NCBI RefSeq assembly: GCF_004379255.2
Contig: NC_056046.1
Coordinates: 3,782,001 to 3,846,000, forward strand
DNA length: 64,000 nucleotides
From: Salvia splendens
Lineage: Eukaryota; Streptophyta; Magnoliopsida; Lamiales; Lamiaceae
Direction of reading: 5' to 3'
Numbering within the stretch: position 1 is the stretch's first letter; each line of letters starts with the position of its first letter. Both the position numbers and the translations under genes were made by a program. Below, one piece after another: positions 1-12,299 of the stretch. The notes beneath the pieces were generated by a model that was not told where the DNA came from, did not search any database, and saw nothing but the letters and a program-made list of their open reading frames with translations.

Positions 1-329
1 CTTTTAGCTAAGGAGTACTATTTCGCAACAATATATACACAAATAGTAATAAAAGAACAAACAATATGGTAGAAGTACATCATCACTAAAAACTTTCAAG
101 TGGTGATTTATAGTATAGTAGTAGTAGGAGTGATACATTAAGTAACAACATTAAGTTCTAATTTGAAAATAATAATAATTTATATAGTTATGATTCTCAT
201 ATTGACGATATTAGTTAACAAGTAGTACCACTAATTAAATGGTATGCAATAATGTATAGTTGCAGATGTGACCATATGTTAAATGTTTCAAACATGAGGT
301 GAAAGATGGTGCTACACTACTACACATTG

Positions 330-586
330 TTCCCTCCATCCCACTTTATGAGTCTCATTTGAGTTTGTTACGGGTTTTAAGTGATATAAAGGAAAGTGGC
401 TGAAATAAGATAGTGGAATGTGGATCCTACTTTTATATATTAGTTTTATAATAAAATGTGAGTGGAAAAAAGTAAGTAGAATATGAGACCTATTACCGTT
501 ATGGAATATTCCAATTGAGACTTCTAATGTGGGACACTAAAAAATAGGAGTAGTAAACTGAAACTTTTAAAGTGAGACCAAAGGAG
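330..586. mobile_element. Stowaway-like MITE
   Basis: The left end reads TTCCCTCCATCCCAC and the right end has the matching inverse GTGAGACCAAAGGAG followed by TA. The interior is AT-rich and non-coding, and shares the stretch 'ttagttttataataaaatg' with the elements at 1091-1337 and 51996-52248. These are therefore copies of one family. Stowaway MITEs are mobilised by Tc1/mariner transposases and insert at TA. Confidence 0.65.
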
Positions 587-1090
587 TAATATCCAGTTTA
601 AAGTCAATTTCATAAAAGTGTAGTAAAATGAATCTATATTTTGATTCATGTGTACAGAATTCCATAGGTACAGCCAAACTGAAATAGACTTGCATTTTAA
701 TTATACCAAATATTGTTTCATAATCTATAATATTACATCAGACTCTTTATTTTAATACAGATTCTTGTAAATCGATACATGTGTGTATTTACACATATGT
801 TGACGCATAGAAAGTGCCAGATTACTCAACAGTTAGTTTAAGCCGACGTATTCTCTTACGTCATTTCTTACGGTGGACTTCGAGCTTATTTTAAATCTTT
901 TATTTTATTTGATAAGTAATTTTAAATTAAATGTTTTAATAGTCAAAATAAGTTAACGGTGCAGAATTTGCATACTCAAGCTAAAACAGAAATTATTGCT
1001 TTGGGAAGGAACACTACCTTAAATTGGGTAACGGAAAACTAGGCTGCACCTCCGGTGGAGAGAATCTAGGACAAATGTAATTATATTATA

Positions 1091-1337
1091 CTCCCTTCAT
1101 TCCCAAATTTTATTACTGATCGGACACAGGTTTTAAAAATATAATTGGAAGTGGGTTGAAAAAGTTGATAGGATTTGAGTCATACTTTTAAAGTATTAGT
1201 TTTATAATAAAATGTGAGTGTGAATAAGTTAGTGGAATGTGGAGTCTACTATAAAAAATAGTAAAGAGTGAAATGTGACAAAATTTGTGGGACGGATGAA
1301 ATGGAAAAATGTAACAAAATTTGGGGGACGAAGGGAG
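1091..1337. mobile_element. Stowaway-like MITE
   Basis: The ends are inverted (CTCCCTTCATTCCC at left, GGGGGACGAAGGGAG at right) and flanked on both sides by TA, the mariner target duplication. The element is 247 bp with no coding capacity. The interior shares sequence with the copies at 330 and 51996. Confidence 0.75.
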
Positions 1338-2708
1338 TACTCCTATTGCTTTTAATTGTGGAATTTTTTTAAACACGGAGATTAAGGAATGTAGTATTAC
1401 TAATATTTGGGTAATTCTTCCGTCTCATTTATAGTTGTGGAATTTTTTTAGTCATGCAAATTAAGAAACGAATGTTTAAGACTAAATAGAAAGAGAATAA
1501 AGTGATAGAAAAAAAAGTAAAATATGAATACAAATAAAGTTCATATAAATAAAAAACGATTGAATCATGTTAGCTAGAGCAATCTAAAAATTAATACGAT
1601 CCAATTATCATGGAACGGAGAAGTATGTATTTATAGATGCATGTTAGTTAGTTAGACAAAGAAAATAGGAAGATAATTTTAAATTATTTAAAATTATATT
1701 TATTTAGGTATGTAAAAATGTTAAAAGATAATTACAATATATTGTTATAGGCTGAAATTTTCAAAAAAATATAGCCAAATAAGGGATAAAAATAAACATG
1801 ATTTATAAGCACATTAAATATGATAATTGGACGACCTTATAAAAGTATGAAAACTTTTCGTTTAACATTTAAAATTCCAAACCTTGTTACAAAACAATTA
1901 TTTATCATTTATTAATTAATTATAAAAAATGAGTTAACATGGTTCAAAGATATAGTAATAGTAGTAGAAATCAAATGTTATTTAGCAACTTCATTTTAAT
2001 ATTCCCCCCTTCATAAATACCTTAATAATAACTTTTCCTCATTTTGTCGGTCCATATAAAATATTCCACTTTACTACTATTCTATCTATTTTGGTAAAAA
2101 AAAATCTAATTTTCCACGTTCATCACCCCTTCAGTTTCGTCAAAGAGTTGCTCTTTTATAATTGAATAATGAAATAAAATACGAATTGCATGTACTCTCG
2201 TAGAAAGAGATATTACTACTAACTTTCAACGTCATATAATTTTGAATTCAATTCGGACACATTTTTAACCAGGAAAATTATTTCTGTAAATCTTTTCAAA
2301 TAAGAATTATTACATTTGGGTCAAAGTAAAGATCGATATAAAATAAACAAATAGCACACGAGGAGTGCCATTTCATGCATGCTGAGCAACAAAAATCAAA
2401 CCAAATTATATGTCAATACTTCATTCTGCAATAAAAAGAATATCTTTTAATTAAGAGGACAATACGAAGGTGTTTACTTTTGATATATGATCGATAAAAT
2501 AATTTTTAATTAAATATTTGGTTAATATAATTGCGTTGGTAATGAATAATTCGACTTGCGCGTACCCTTGTAATAAATACAATTGGATATTGTTATTTAC
2601 TTATTTTTTCACCAAATACTGATACTTATATTATAAGCATAGTCGTTGATCGATAAAATAAATATATCTACATTAATCATTATATCGATGTTTGACTTGT
2701 AAGCATTC

Positions 2709-3063
2709 TGTTAAGGACCGTCTTCATTAACGTCGATCTCCACACAAAATCAAGAAACGAGATGTCGTCGTTGTCGAGCGCCCAACGTTGGGTCGTGACT
2801 TGGACGGCAAAAAGGGGCGGTTGAGCGCGAGATCAGTCTCGTCGGCAACCTTAGGAGATGTTTCTTGTTTGCTACTCAATTGAGCCAAAAGAATGATAAT
2901 TTCATATATTGATTGAATGAATATTATGGAAGACTCCACACATATTTATAATATGTGTGGATACAAAAAGATATGCTAAATCCCTATAATATCTAAACAA
3001 GGAAGATATGCTAAATCCCTATAATATCTAAACAAAATAATAATAGTAGAAATACTTGTATCA
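2709..3063 (-). repeat. LTR (3' LTR in element orientation)
   Basis: 355 bp. It matches 4640-4946 except for a few substitutions and a 48-bp segment at about 2722-2770 missing from the other LTR. A 34-36 bp unit, 'gatatgctaaatccctataa', is repeated in tandem inside it at about 2970-3037, and both LTRs carry this doubling. Confidence 0.88.
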
Positions 3064-3075
3064 ACTCCCCCACGG
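3064..3075 (-). other. Polypurine tract of the LTR element
   Basis: On the minus strand this reads CCGTGGGGGAGT directly before the LTR's TGATAC. A purine-rich run in this place primes plus-strand DNA synthesis in LTR retrotransposons and fixes the orientation. Confidence 0.7.
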
Positions 3076-3603
3076 TTAAAATCCACCTTGTCCTCAAGGT
3101 GGGAACCACGAAGCAAAAAGGAGAGTTGAAATCAGAAGCTTCGGCGTGGCAACTACTCCTGGATCAAACACACATCAAACAACTGAACGTCTCCCTTCTT
3201 CACCTCCATAAAAAATCAACAAAGGTAGACTAATGTGGTCGTCCAAATTCAACGCTAAAATGGAAAGTTCTGCCACACAGTCATGAATGCTCAAATACGA
3301 CGTGTTATATCGCAGTGGAATCAACCTTGGATCGACGTCGAGCGATGTTGAACGTTGATTCAGACTTGTAATATCACCAACATTCAAATCCTTATAGACA
3401 CAAGCAATTTCGTGGAAAACAGTGTAATCACCACCTCCTTCCTTACCCCAACAATGTTGAACATCATGAGGCGACTCTCGAGCAACATTAAATGATACTA
3501 TGACCTTCACTTCACCAATAGAACCATTCTCCTCTTTATCTTCTAGCAATGTTTCCTCCTTTTCACCAATCTTCTCATCATATACCCCAACGAGCACTTG
3601 CGG

Positions 3604-4410
3604 TTACTCATTGTCGTTCTTGACAATCCCTTTGTTCTTGACGAACTCTCCAGGGGACTCGTTGTTTGGAACATCAAGAGGAGCGCCATCATTGTGAACA
3701 TCGGTAATGTCATTGGGAACATCATCACCGAATACTATCGTGGGAGTATTATCAGTTTTCTCTTCGGCTAAATTCTCATCTTGAATGTTCTCCTCAAACT
3801 CCTCCCCATCATCCGCATAACAGAGAATGCGTTGTTTATACACATGTCCCCTCACCCATTTCTCGGGAGAGTGCCAGCAGAGACCCAACCTGGACCGTTC
3901 TGACTTCTCTGCCTGGGAGACCCGTATTAGCAGCAGGCGTGGCTGCTCCGGAGTTTGACTGGTCACACGTGCGGGCTGACTGTACAGGTCCTGCGTTGGC
4001 TTTTCGGTGAAGTAGCGGGGCTGGTGGGAGGCGGGTTGGACTCGCGCTCTTACCTCCTCCCGAGGGCGAGGTCGGTCCCAGCACGTCTCCGAGCGTCGGG
4101 CCCGGTCAACGGTCGGGTAGCCGCGGTCATGCTGTTGTGCTGGTAGGTCCCAGCACGTTGGGCGGTGCCGCTGCATTGCGGTTGTCGGGTAGCAATCAAA
4201 CCCTAATTGGGTCTGATGATCTCCGCGATCAGATAGGTGGCCACCCCCCTCGACGTAGCCACCGCGGTGTCGGGGCCAAGCTTCTTGCACGCGATTGCGG
4301 CACCCGATGGCCTGGTATCTCGGCCGTGGGTGACGATCAGGTGGATCTAAGTGGTGTGAGACGTAGGGTGATTCTGGATCAGGCCACGACGACAGGCGGA
4401 GTACTTCCAC
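3604..4410 (-). pseudogene. Degenerate Gag of the LTR retrotransposon
   Basis: An open frame of 268 codons, rich in Pro, Arg and Gln in the first half and acidic at the end. Near residues 185-200 a stretch reading GLCWHSPEKWVRGHVYK has the layout of the CCHC zinc knuckle of Ty3/Gypsy Gag (Cys-X2-Cys-X4-His-X4-Cys next to an EKW motif). The second Cys is Ser and the last Cys is Tyr, so it should not bind zinc. A short separate frame beginning MSYDYAGYRC lies upstream (about 4539-4504). The usual Gag capsid core is not visible. Downstream, another open frame (3175-3597, minus) is acidic at its start and unrecognised. I infer a nucleic-acid-binding Gag in decay after loss of pol. Confidence 0.6.
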
Positions 4411-4618
4411 CCGGCTGCTCGGAGGGTCCCAACTGGTTACACGGCGAGGTTGGGCCGGCTGGTAGGGACGGAATGGCTGTGTGGCCTGAGGGAAGTCGTA
4501 TTAACGACAACGATAGCCGGCGTAGTCGTATGACATGTTGACGGACTGAATCGTGGTTGCGGTAGAAATGGTGGTGATTTATTTGGGGATATGGATGAAC
4601 GCAGACGGAGGATGCATA

Positions 4619-4637
4619 GCTCTGGATGAAAGCACCA
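4619..4637 (-). other. tRNA primer-binding site of the LTR element
   Basis: On the minus strand this reads TGGTGCTTTCATCCAGAGC, two bases after the LTR end. A TGG start complements the CCA end of a tRNA, as needed to prime reverse transcription. I cannot name the tRNA with confidence. Confidence 0.7.
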
Positions 4638-4639
4638 GT

Positions 4640-4946
4640 TGTTAAGGACCGTCCTCCTTAGCGCCCAACGTTGGGTCGTGACTTGGACGGCAAAAAGGGG
4701 TGGTTGAGCGCGAGATCAGCCTCGTCGGCAACCTTAGGAGATGTTTCTTGTTTGCTACTCAATTGAGCCAAAAGAATGATAATTTCATATATTGATTGAA
4801 TGAATATTATGGAAGACTCCACACATATTTATAATATGTGTGGATACAAAAAGGTATGCTAAATCCCTATAATATCTAAACAAAGAAGATATGCTAAATC
4901 CCTATAATATCTAAACAAAATAATAATAGTAGAAATACTCGTATCA
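4640..4946 (-). repeat. LTR (5' LTR in element orientation)
   Basis: 307 bp. It is a near-identical partner of 2709-3063, lacking a 48-bp segment. The outer edge is TGATACGAG on the minus strand, next to the target duplication CATTC (4947-4951). Confidence 0.88.
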
Positions 4947-5081
4947 CATTCACATTTAGTCTTTCATGCTTTAGATAAAAATAAATTCAGGTATGTCGAG
5001 CTCTAGACATGAGAATAATCAATACTCATGACTCAATTATATCAAGTTCTATATGAGATTCTATATGCTTTAAAAATTGAA

Positions 5082-5446
5082 GAGTAAAACCAAAACTGGT
5101 CCTGAAAATAAGTCCATTTTATGATTTTGGTCATATACTTTATTTTTTGAATTTTTGCATCATGAACATTTGAACTCGGATCACAATTGGTCATACACTA
5201 ACAACTCCGTCAATTTTAAATGTTTTAAACCCAATTTTGACCGATTTTTAAACGGTTTTAACCCGAATGGGATTGTTAAAACCATCAAAATCGGTTAAAA
5301 TCGTTTAAAAATTGACGGAATTGTTAGTGTAGGACCAATTGTGATCCGAGTTGAAATGTTCAGAATGTAAAAATTCAAAAGATAGAGTATATGACCAAAT
5401 TCATAAAATGGGCATAAATGTTTATGACCAGTTTTGGTCTTTACTC
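5082..5446. mobile_element. Foldback MITE, about 365 bp
   Basis: The two halves are inverted copies along nearly the whole length. The left end GAGTAAAACCAAAACTGGTC pairs with GACCAGTTTTGGTCTTTACTC at the right. Inner pairs include 'ggatcacaattggtc' with 'gaccaattgtgatcc', and 'gtcaatttttaaa'-type arms near the centre at about 5250. It has no coding capacity. A clean target duplication was not seen, so the superfamily is unsure; Mutator-like elements often have such long arms. Confidence 0.75.
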
Positions 5447-7255
5447 ATAATAGAAATGGTTACTCAAGCTTTATAACTCACTTCTGATGAGATAATGTTC
5501 ACTAGTCTAATTATAGTCTTTTAGTCTCATTGTGAAATTATGCTTAGAACTTACTTCTACAAACTACATATAGAATAAGTATTTATAATTGAATTATGTT
5601 ATTTTAAACTTCAAACTAGATGGTATTCAAAAGTTTATAGCTTATGTTAAATGCAGTATTTAAGATTTTAGACAGGATGATGTTCAGAAGTCTGGCAACC
5701 AAAAGTTAGTTAAATGTGGTCTTCCGAACACTAGTACTATAGGTTTACAAAGTAATGTGATATTAAATGGTTTATTAGGCTTTAATTTGAATATATTAAT
5801 GTTAAAAAAAGTGAGGTAGTAATCAAATATTGTTTAAACATATTTATAGATGATTATATTTAATTGGTGAAAATGGTTGAAATTTTGTGATTGATATAAT
5901 TTAAATTGTAGCAATTTAATTTTTTTATATTTAATTAATTTACAAATATAAATGATTTTATATGCTATAACCATAAAGGTATTATCATTCCCTTTCTGAA
6001 TAAAGTACATATAACTATACTAGGAATACTATTTGTCTATTTAATTAGACACAGTCACACAGCAAACCGTAGGCATATCCGAGTCCGATACTATCATTAT
6101 TCTAAATATCCAATCATGTCTTAATTCTTTAAATTTTAGGGGTATTGTCCTCAAATAACAAATTTTAACTGAAAAACGAAGTTAAAATTTGGTAGCAAAT
6201 TTTTTTTAAAAAATACAGTGTAATAAATTTCCCACAATTTGGAATTTGAAAGAACATTTTAAATTAAAGTAACACACAAAACAAAAACGTGTCTTGTATT
6301 AATTGTATTATTCAACTACATAATACGAGTATTAAATTTATTGTAGGGAAGAATCAAATTTGTGAAAATTTTGCTATAAAACGCAAGTTTATAATATTAG
6401 AAACCAAATTTGAAATTCGAAGAAAATATTAAATTTAGAATAAATTTTATGATTTTAGGACCCTTAAGCCATTAATTTCAATGTTTCATATTTTGTTTAA
6501 TTTTGTTTGACGTAAAAGAGCTCCATTATTGTCGATGGTCGTGGAATTGAAGCCGCATCGGGAAACAAAAAACGTGGGCTCTTATTGCAGCCCAATTTAT
6601 GTGCTTTACTCGCAACACATAACATGACGACGCTTTAGTTTGGATATATCTACTTGTGAACAAGATGCCATGAATCAACTCTGTTTAATTGATAAGTATT
6701 TTTTTTATTACAATTAATATATTATGATTTCAGCTACAATAACTACAAGAAATGATAAGCCATTTTTTTGCTATCATTTTTAAAAATATATTTGTATAAT
6801 ATTCTTCTTTATAAAATGATGGCTTGTTGTAACCCATGAGATGAGATTAAAGGTGGCGATGTTCGACTCTGAAATCTCTATTTTTTCGATAAGCTAGAAA
6901 CCTCAAACCACCAAAAATGGAGAGGTAGAGTACAACACCAACAAAAGCAAGTAGACTGCTAAACCGAAAAAAAAAAAAACAAATCCCAACAAACCAGGCA
7001 CAAAACTGACAGCACAGCTAGCGCGAAAACTAACAAGGCTCGGAAAAAAGAAGAAGAAAAACAACACGCAAAAAGCACGACAAGCCACTAAACTTTTTGG
7101 CTTTAGTATTTTGAACTAGATCATAGTTCATTATGCGATATTTAATCTGTCCGATCATCTTATGCAATATATTCTATTTTTTATATCCTTAAAAACCTTA
7201 ATCAAAGCTAGAAATGTTTTTGAACCTATAATTGTTTGAAGGGGTTTATCGTATA

Positions 7256-7442
7256 CTTCCTCAGTCCCCAAAGAATATGCACTTTAGATTCGGTACAAGT
7301 TTTAATGTAAAATTGATGAAGTAAGAGAGAGGTAGAGACAAAAAGTAATTAAAGTATTGTTAGTGGAGAATGAGTCTCACCTCATTAGAGAGAAAAGACT
7401 TTCCAAAATTAGAAAATGCATATTCTTTTGGGACGGAAGGAA
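7256..7442. mobile_element. Stowaway-like MITE
   Basis: The left end CTTCCTCAGTCCCCAAAG faces the right end CTTTTGGGACGGAAGGAA, with TA on both outer sides. The arms also pair further in ('gaatatgcac' with 'gcatattc'). 187 bp, non-coding. Confidence 0.7.
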
Positions 7443-9770
7443 TATTTTACATTGTTATATTTCATTTGATAGTTGTGATATATCATATAATAATACTATA
7501 TAGGTGTGGTTCTTGAAAAAATCTGTCAATAATTGCGAGGGTTGGAAATTCAAGAAGTAACAGTTTAACATGAAGGCATGTATAAATAAATAATTTTACA
7601 AGTGTTGTTATAGCTAAATACACTGAATTACAAAGATTTCGAGGGTGGGAATAATGGAGATTTATTAGTTGGAATTAGCACGCTAATGAAATATACTTAT
7701 AACTGGGGATTCCAGCTAAAGAGCACTAATAAATTCCTCCAACGACCTAATAGTTTTGCACTTTTGATTCATGCATCCAATATTTAGATTTCAAGATGCT
7801 ACTCAATGCAGAATCACAACAGAAAGTTTTCATTAGGGTCTCTACAATTATTTTCAAGTTGAATTATTGAAATTGATTTTATTTGCTAGTTGATTGTTTT
7901 CTAAATTATTTTATTGGGAAGTTGATGATTTTTAAATTATTTTATTGGGAGGCTGATATTCATGTTGTAATTCAATTTCGAATATTAACATGCAATATAT
8001 CAAGAACCGCTGATATTTAAAATTTACCTATATTATAAATTGTTTAAAAGCATGTACCACGTGTATTTCTTAGTTAAATCCCAACAATTTCACTCCAACA
8101 TTGAGTCGTTATAGGATACTCAATGTTGGAAGATGATCACCTATTCCTTTATTCCAAACAATATTCATATTTATGTTTTTAAATAATCATCAAATATCGA
8201 TTAATAAAACTGATAAATTCAATAATTGATATAGATTTGGTATATAATTTTTAAAAATTAGGTTAAATTCGATAAATAATCCTAGATAAAATTACAAAGA
8301 CAAGTTTTTAAAAAGAAAGTTAACGGGCCCAATTAAAACAGAGCGATTCGACTTTATATTTTATTTTTTTTAAGCATATGGATGCAATTCACAAAACTCA
8401 CAAGGAACTTACATATATGCATTTAATTATACTACTATTTTGGATCATTTTTAGCTCAGTGAATTGGCGCTATAAGTAGACAAATAGCTAGATTTAGATA
8501 GGTTGGCATATATTTTTGTATCTACTGTTGTTATGACCTACAAATATTAGAGGAGATAAAGAGAGTGGACAGCACTATTATTTTAGATGAGGAAACTGTT
8601 ATTTACTCCCTACCACTCAAATATTCTTTTATTTTTTAGTAGTGTGTTCAGAATTAGCGTTTGAAGAATGGCGACTACATAAAGCACATTTTTTGACCCA
8701 TTGCCACAAATTGCATATGTTATGTGGAATAATGATATTGGAATCTATTTGGTCGTGACAAATTAATTACTATAAAGGAAAAAAAAAATGCTACAGTATG
8801 TCGTCACATGCTTATGCTGCGCCTGATAAAATTTGTGGATTTTTAGTTTATCTAAGACAATTGATTTGTACGATATAAGTGTGTTAGTCCATATTTCCTT
8901 CATCCATAAGCAAAATCCCACTTTTCAAAACCTACAATAGATGGTGCTAATAATGGTACCTTACTTTTAAGTTTAAACTAATCAATTAATCATACTATTA
9001 TCATAATTCTATTTCTAACACATAAATTAAATTATTTACATGAATATATTACTTTAAAAATAATATTATACAGTTTAAAATAATTAAATCGTTCAAAATA
9101 TAGAAATAATAAAATTAAACATTAATAGTAAAAAATTAAGATTGCTACAATATGTAAAATCTAATTGAGGAATAGGAAAATGGAAACATAAAAACAAATA
9201 TGAAAAGAGAGAAGGAAAAGGAAAATAGAAAAAGAAAAAAAGGAAAATGAAAATATAAAAAGTTTATAAATATGTGCATCAAGACGGATAGCGCGTCGCT
9301 TCAGTGCACGCACCAGAGTTACACGGGGGTGATGGTGCGTGCAACGGCGCGCTGCGGTGGGAATGTGGGATTATGGCGGGTCACTTGGTAGCAAGAAATG
9401 GGGAAGTAAACCACAAGTAGTGGATTCTGGCAACAAAATAGATTATGACATTTCATACCTTATTTTAAACATTGTCCAGTAACAATTTCCTGATTTTGTG
9501 CAAACTTTCTTGAGATTGATAATTGATATAATAGGACAAATATTGATTATCAAGAATTTAAAGATTTGTGAGGACAATAAAATAGTACTCACTCCATCCC
9601 AAGAAAGATGATCGTTACAAAATTTGTATACAATTTTATTTTATGTGTTAATGGAGAAAAAAAAGTAGTAGAAATAAAAATATTTCCAAGTTTCATTCAG
9701 GACAAGTCTCCTTGAGGCATCCACCGTAATACAATCCCCAAAAACTACTACTACTTGCATAGTTGTATGT

Positions 9771-9942
9771 AACTTATGTGTTGCATCAATAAAAACTTTC
9801 ATTTGAAAAATCCTTAATTTTTCTTCACTATAGAAAATCCTTGATTTAAATCATTTTATTCATATAAAAGGAACTTATGTGTTACATCAATAAAAACTCT
9901 CATTTGAAAAATCCTTAATTCTTTCTTCAATGTAGAAAAATC
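9771..9942. repeat. Direct repeat, 70 bp, 31-bp spacer
   Basis: The block starting AACTTATGTGTTGCATCAAT (9771-9840) returns at 9872-9942 with a few changes. Function unknown. Confidence 0.75.
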
Positions 9943-12299
9943 CTCATATATAGTACACTATTTATGGACTCTGCATGACATAACTTTTCATAGTTTGACA
10001 CTGAGTTGACATTTTTTGTTATTATTATTTTGTCATTTGTTGACATTTTCTAACGATCCAGATTATAGTTTGGAGTTTGTACAATATTTATGATTTGCAT
10101 TTTATCACTACCTCTTTATTGGACTAGCACTATAGAAATATTATGTCATCGAGATACAATAATACTAGTATATTTTTCCTTAGTAGTATAATTATAGCAG
10201 TGAAGTCATGAATTCCAAAAACTATTATACAGTTACTATTAAGTTTATTATGTCTTCACAAAATATCTCATAAAGTGATGGATCCAAATTCCAATGACTA
10301 TAGTAAGAAAATCCCCACAACTCCATTTGTGAAAGTTGTACTATATAGAAGATTTTGATGGACATTTCTATATTAGTTGAGAGCCCATTATTTGTCTCAC
10401 ACCATGGACACAATGGACCATGTGAAGCACTTTAACTGGAGTATATCATTTCTTACATTCTACATTTGCCTACTTCATAATTTTCTATATATACACAGTA
10501 GTACATTTTAAATTAGCATGTATAATATGGATATAAAATGTAAAAAATTATTGATAATATTTCAAAAAAATGCATATAAAAGTAAATTATTGATATATAC
10601 TTAAAAAAATAAATTCACAGATGCGTCTTTTTAGCTGGTTTTGATATTTTAGTCTCTTTAACAAAAACAAGTCTGGGAATTTGAGGTTTTAAATGCGCTT
10701 TAATTTCCTTAGATGAATAATTGGTTGAAGAACAACTAATTATTGCATGTAAAGACTAAAGACAACACAAAGTTTGGTCTTCGATAGTGTGTGTGTCTCG
10801 TGGTTTTCGATTGTTCGTTAAATACTCGATGACATGATTCGGTAATTATTTTCACCTTATTATATAACTCAAGTGTTATCAATCACTTCGTGTAGATTTT
10901 TATTTCTTACCTAATTGTAATGTAAAACAATAAAGTTTACCTTTGATTGACTCACGCAAGGCATCACAGGAATTGAATATTTTTTTAGTAAAGTTTAATA
11001 TTCTAAGTGATGAGCAACAGTCCTGAAAGAGAGTAAAAAAAATTAAAATCAAGTAACTGTTAATATAACATAGCTCAAAACAAATGACGAAGCAAATACT
11101 ATTGTTTAAGGGTGACATTTTAAAATTACCTAATAAGGTTTTGAGTAATTTCCTTTTTATGGCAAAAATTAACACATCTAATAAATACTGTATGAAACAT
11201 TTGGTTTCCGTCACGAGTTTTTATATAGTGTTATTTTGTTAGTTAATAAGGAGAAAGTAAAGTAAGAGATATGAAAAAAGTAAAGATTAAGTGTTTCTAT
11301 TTTAGGAAAAACATTTTATTTTTAATAAAATAACTAAAAAAGGAAAGTGTTTTATTTTTAATGTGACAATAAGAGTATTATTTTACTCTCTTTTTAACTA
11401 TCTAGTGTACTTTCTTTGTTCTCATATTTTATCGCTTTATTTTTCTATGTTTACCTAACCCACTAAACACACATTTCTTAATTTTCGTAAACAAAATAAA
11501 AGTTTTTATTCTGGTCCAATTTGTATAGAAATTTTAATAACTGGTAATTTATTCCATTAAAACTAATAATTATAGTTATAGTATAAAAAAACCCAAAAAA
11601 CTTAAAATGTTTGGATGAGTGTACTAGCAATAAGAAAAAATAGTCGCATCTCATCATTGTCATCTACGAAATTAGACATAACAGATGGCAAAGCTCAAGA
11701 AGGAGTGGCCATTGTCGGGCGTCTTATTGCTATATACAAGTACATTTATTGCCCCACCTCACCAATAATAAAATACTAGAGTAGTAATGTTGCAAATAAA
11801 TTAATTTGCCAAAATTGTAAATAACTGTAGTCTATAATTGAAACTGCATTCATACTTTGGGAACAAAATTTCCTATTTCACTTAATTATTGATTTTGTAT
11901 CAATTATATCTGCGTTAACTTTTTTGGCATATGAATGCTGATATATATAGATTAATTAAAGAGTGATGATAAATTAACAAAGATTGTATATACTCCATTT
12001 TAGGTATTTACATTTACAATAAACTTATAATGATTAATTAATTTAAGATATTACATTATTACCCTTTTATGATCATTTAGGAAAATTAAGCATTCCATAA
12101 TCAACTACTATACGTTTTAGGAAATGATTTATCACACCTCTTAATCAATGCATTATTTCTTCTTCCATTAACAAGAATGACTATTTCTTATACAAAATAA
12201 ATTATCATTGAATGGTTCAATGAGCAATTGTAGTAAGATGTTATGAGAGCAGGATAGGGCACATGAAGTTTAATTTTTAAACTTATAACTTAAAAAAAT

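Larger units (their letters stand above)
1..2708. other. AT-rich intergenic DNA
   Basis: No coding sequence could be supported here. The open frames are short, AT-rich and unlike any family I know. Two Stowaway-like MITEs (330-586 and 1091-1337) are listed separately. A third, more decayed one may lie at about 1412-1622, where a 'ttccgtctcattta' end faces 'catggaacggag'. The rest is unrecognised. Confidence 0.6.
2709..4946 (-). mobile_element. Non-autonomous LTR retrotransposon with deleted pol
   Basis: Two long direct repeats (2709-3063 and 4640-4946) flank 1.58 kb of unique DNA. The outer ends are TG...CA, and the element is bounded by the exact 5-bp duplication CATTC (2704-2708 and 4947-4951). 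It lies on the minus strand: a primer-binding site follows the right-hand LTR (4619-4637) and a purine-rich tract precedes the left-hand LTR (3064-3072, CTCCC on the plus strand). The interior has a degenerate Gag with a zinc-knuckle relic like those of Ty3/Gypsy elements. No protease, reverse transcriptase, RNase H or integrase is present, so movement must have depended on another element. The LTRs differ by only a handful of bases outside one 48-bp indel, so the insertion is fairly young. The interior is much richer in G+C than the surroundings. Confidence 0.88.

Noticed and set aside
3175..3597. 140-codon frame inside the LTR element (minus)
   Set aside because: Lies downstream of the Gag relic but shows none of the protease, reverse transcriptase or integrase motifs, so it is not called as a gene.
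6830..6910. tRNA-like B box (GTTCGACTC)
   Set aside because: No tRNA cloverleaf can be drawn around it and the A box is poor. Not called as tRNA or SINE.
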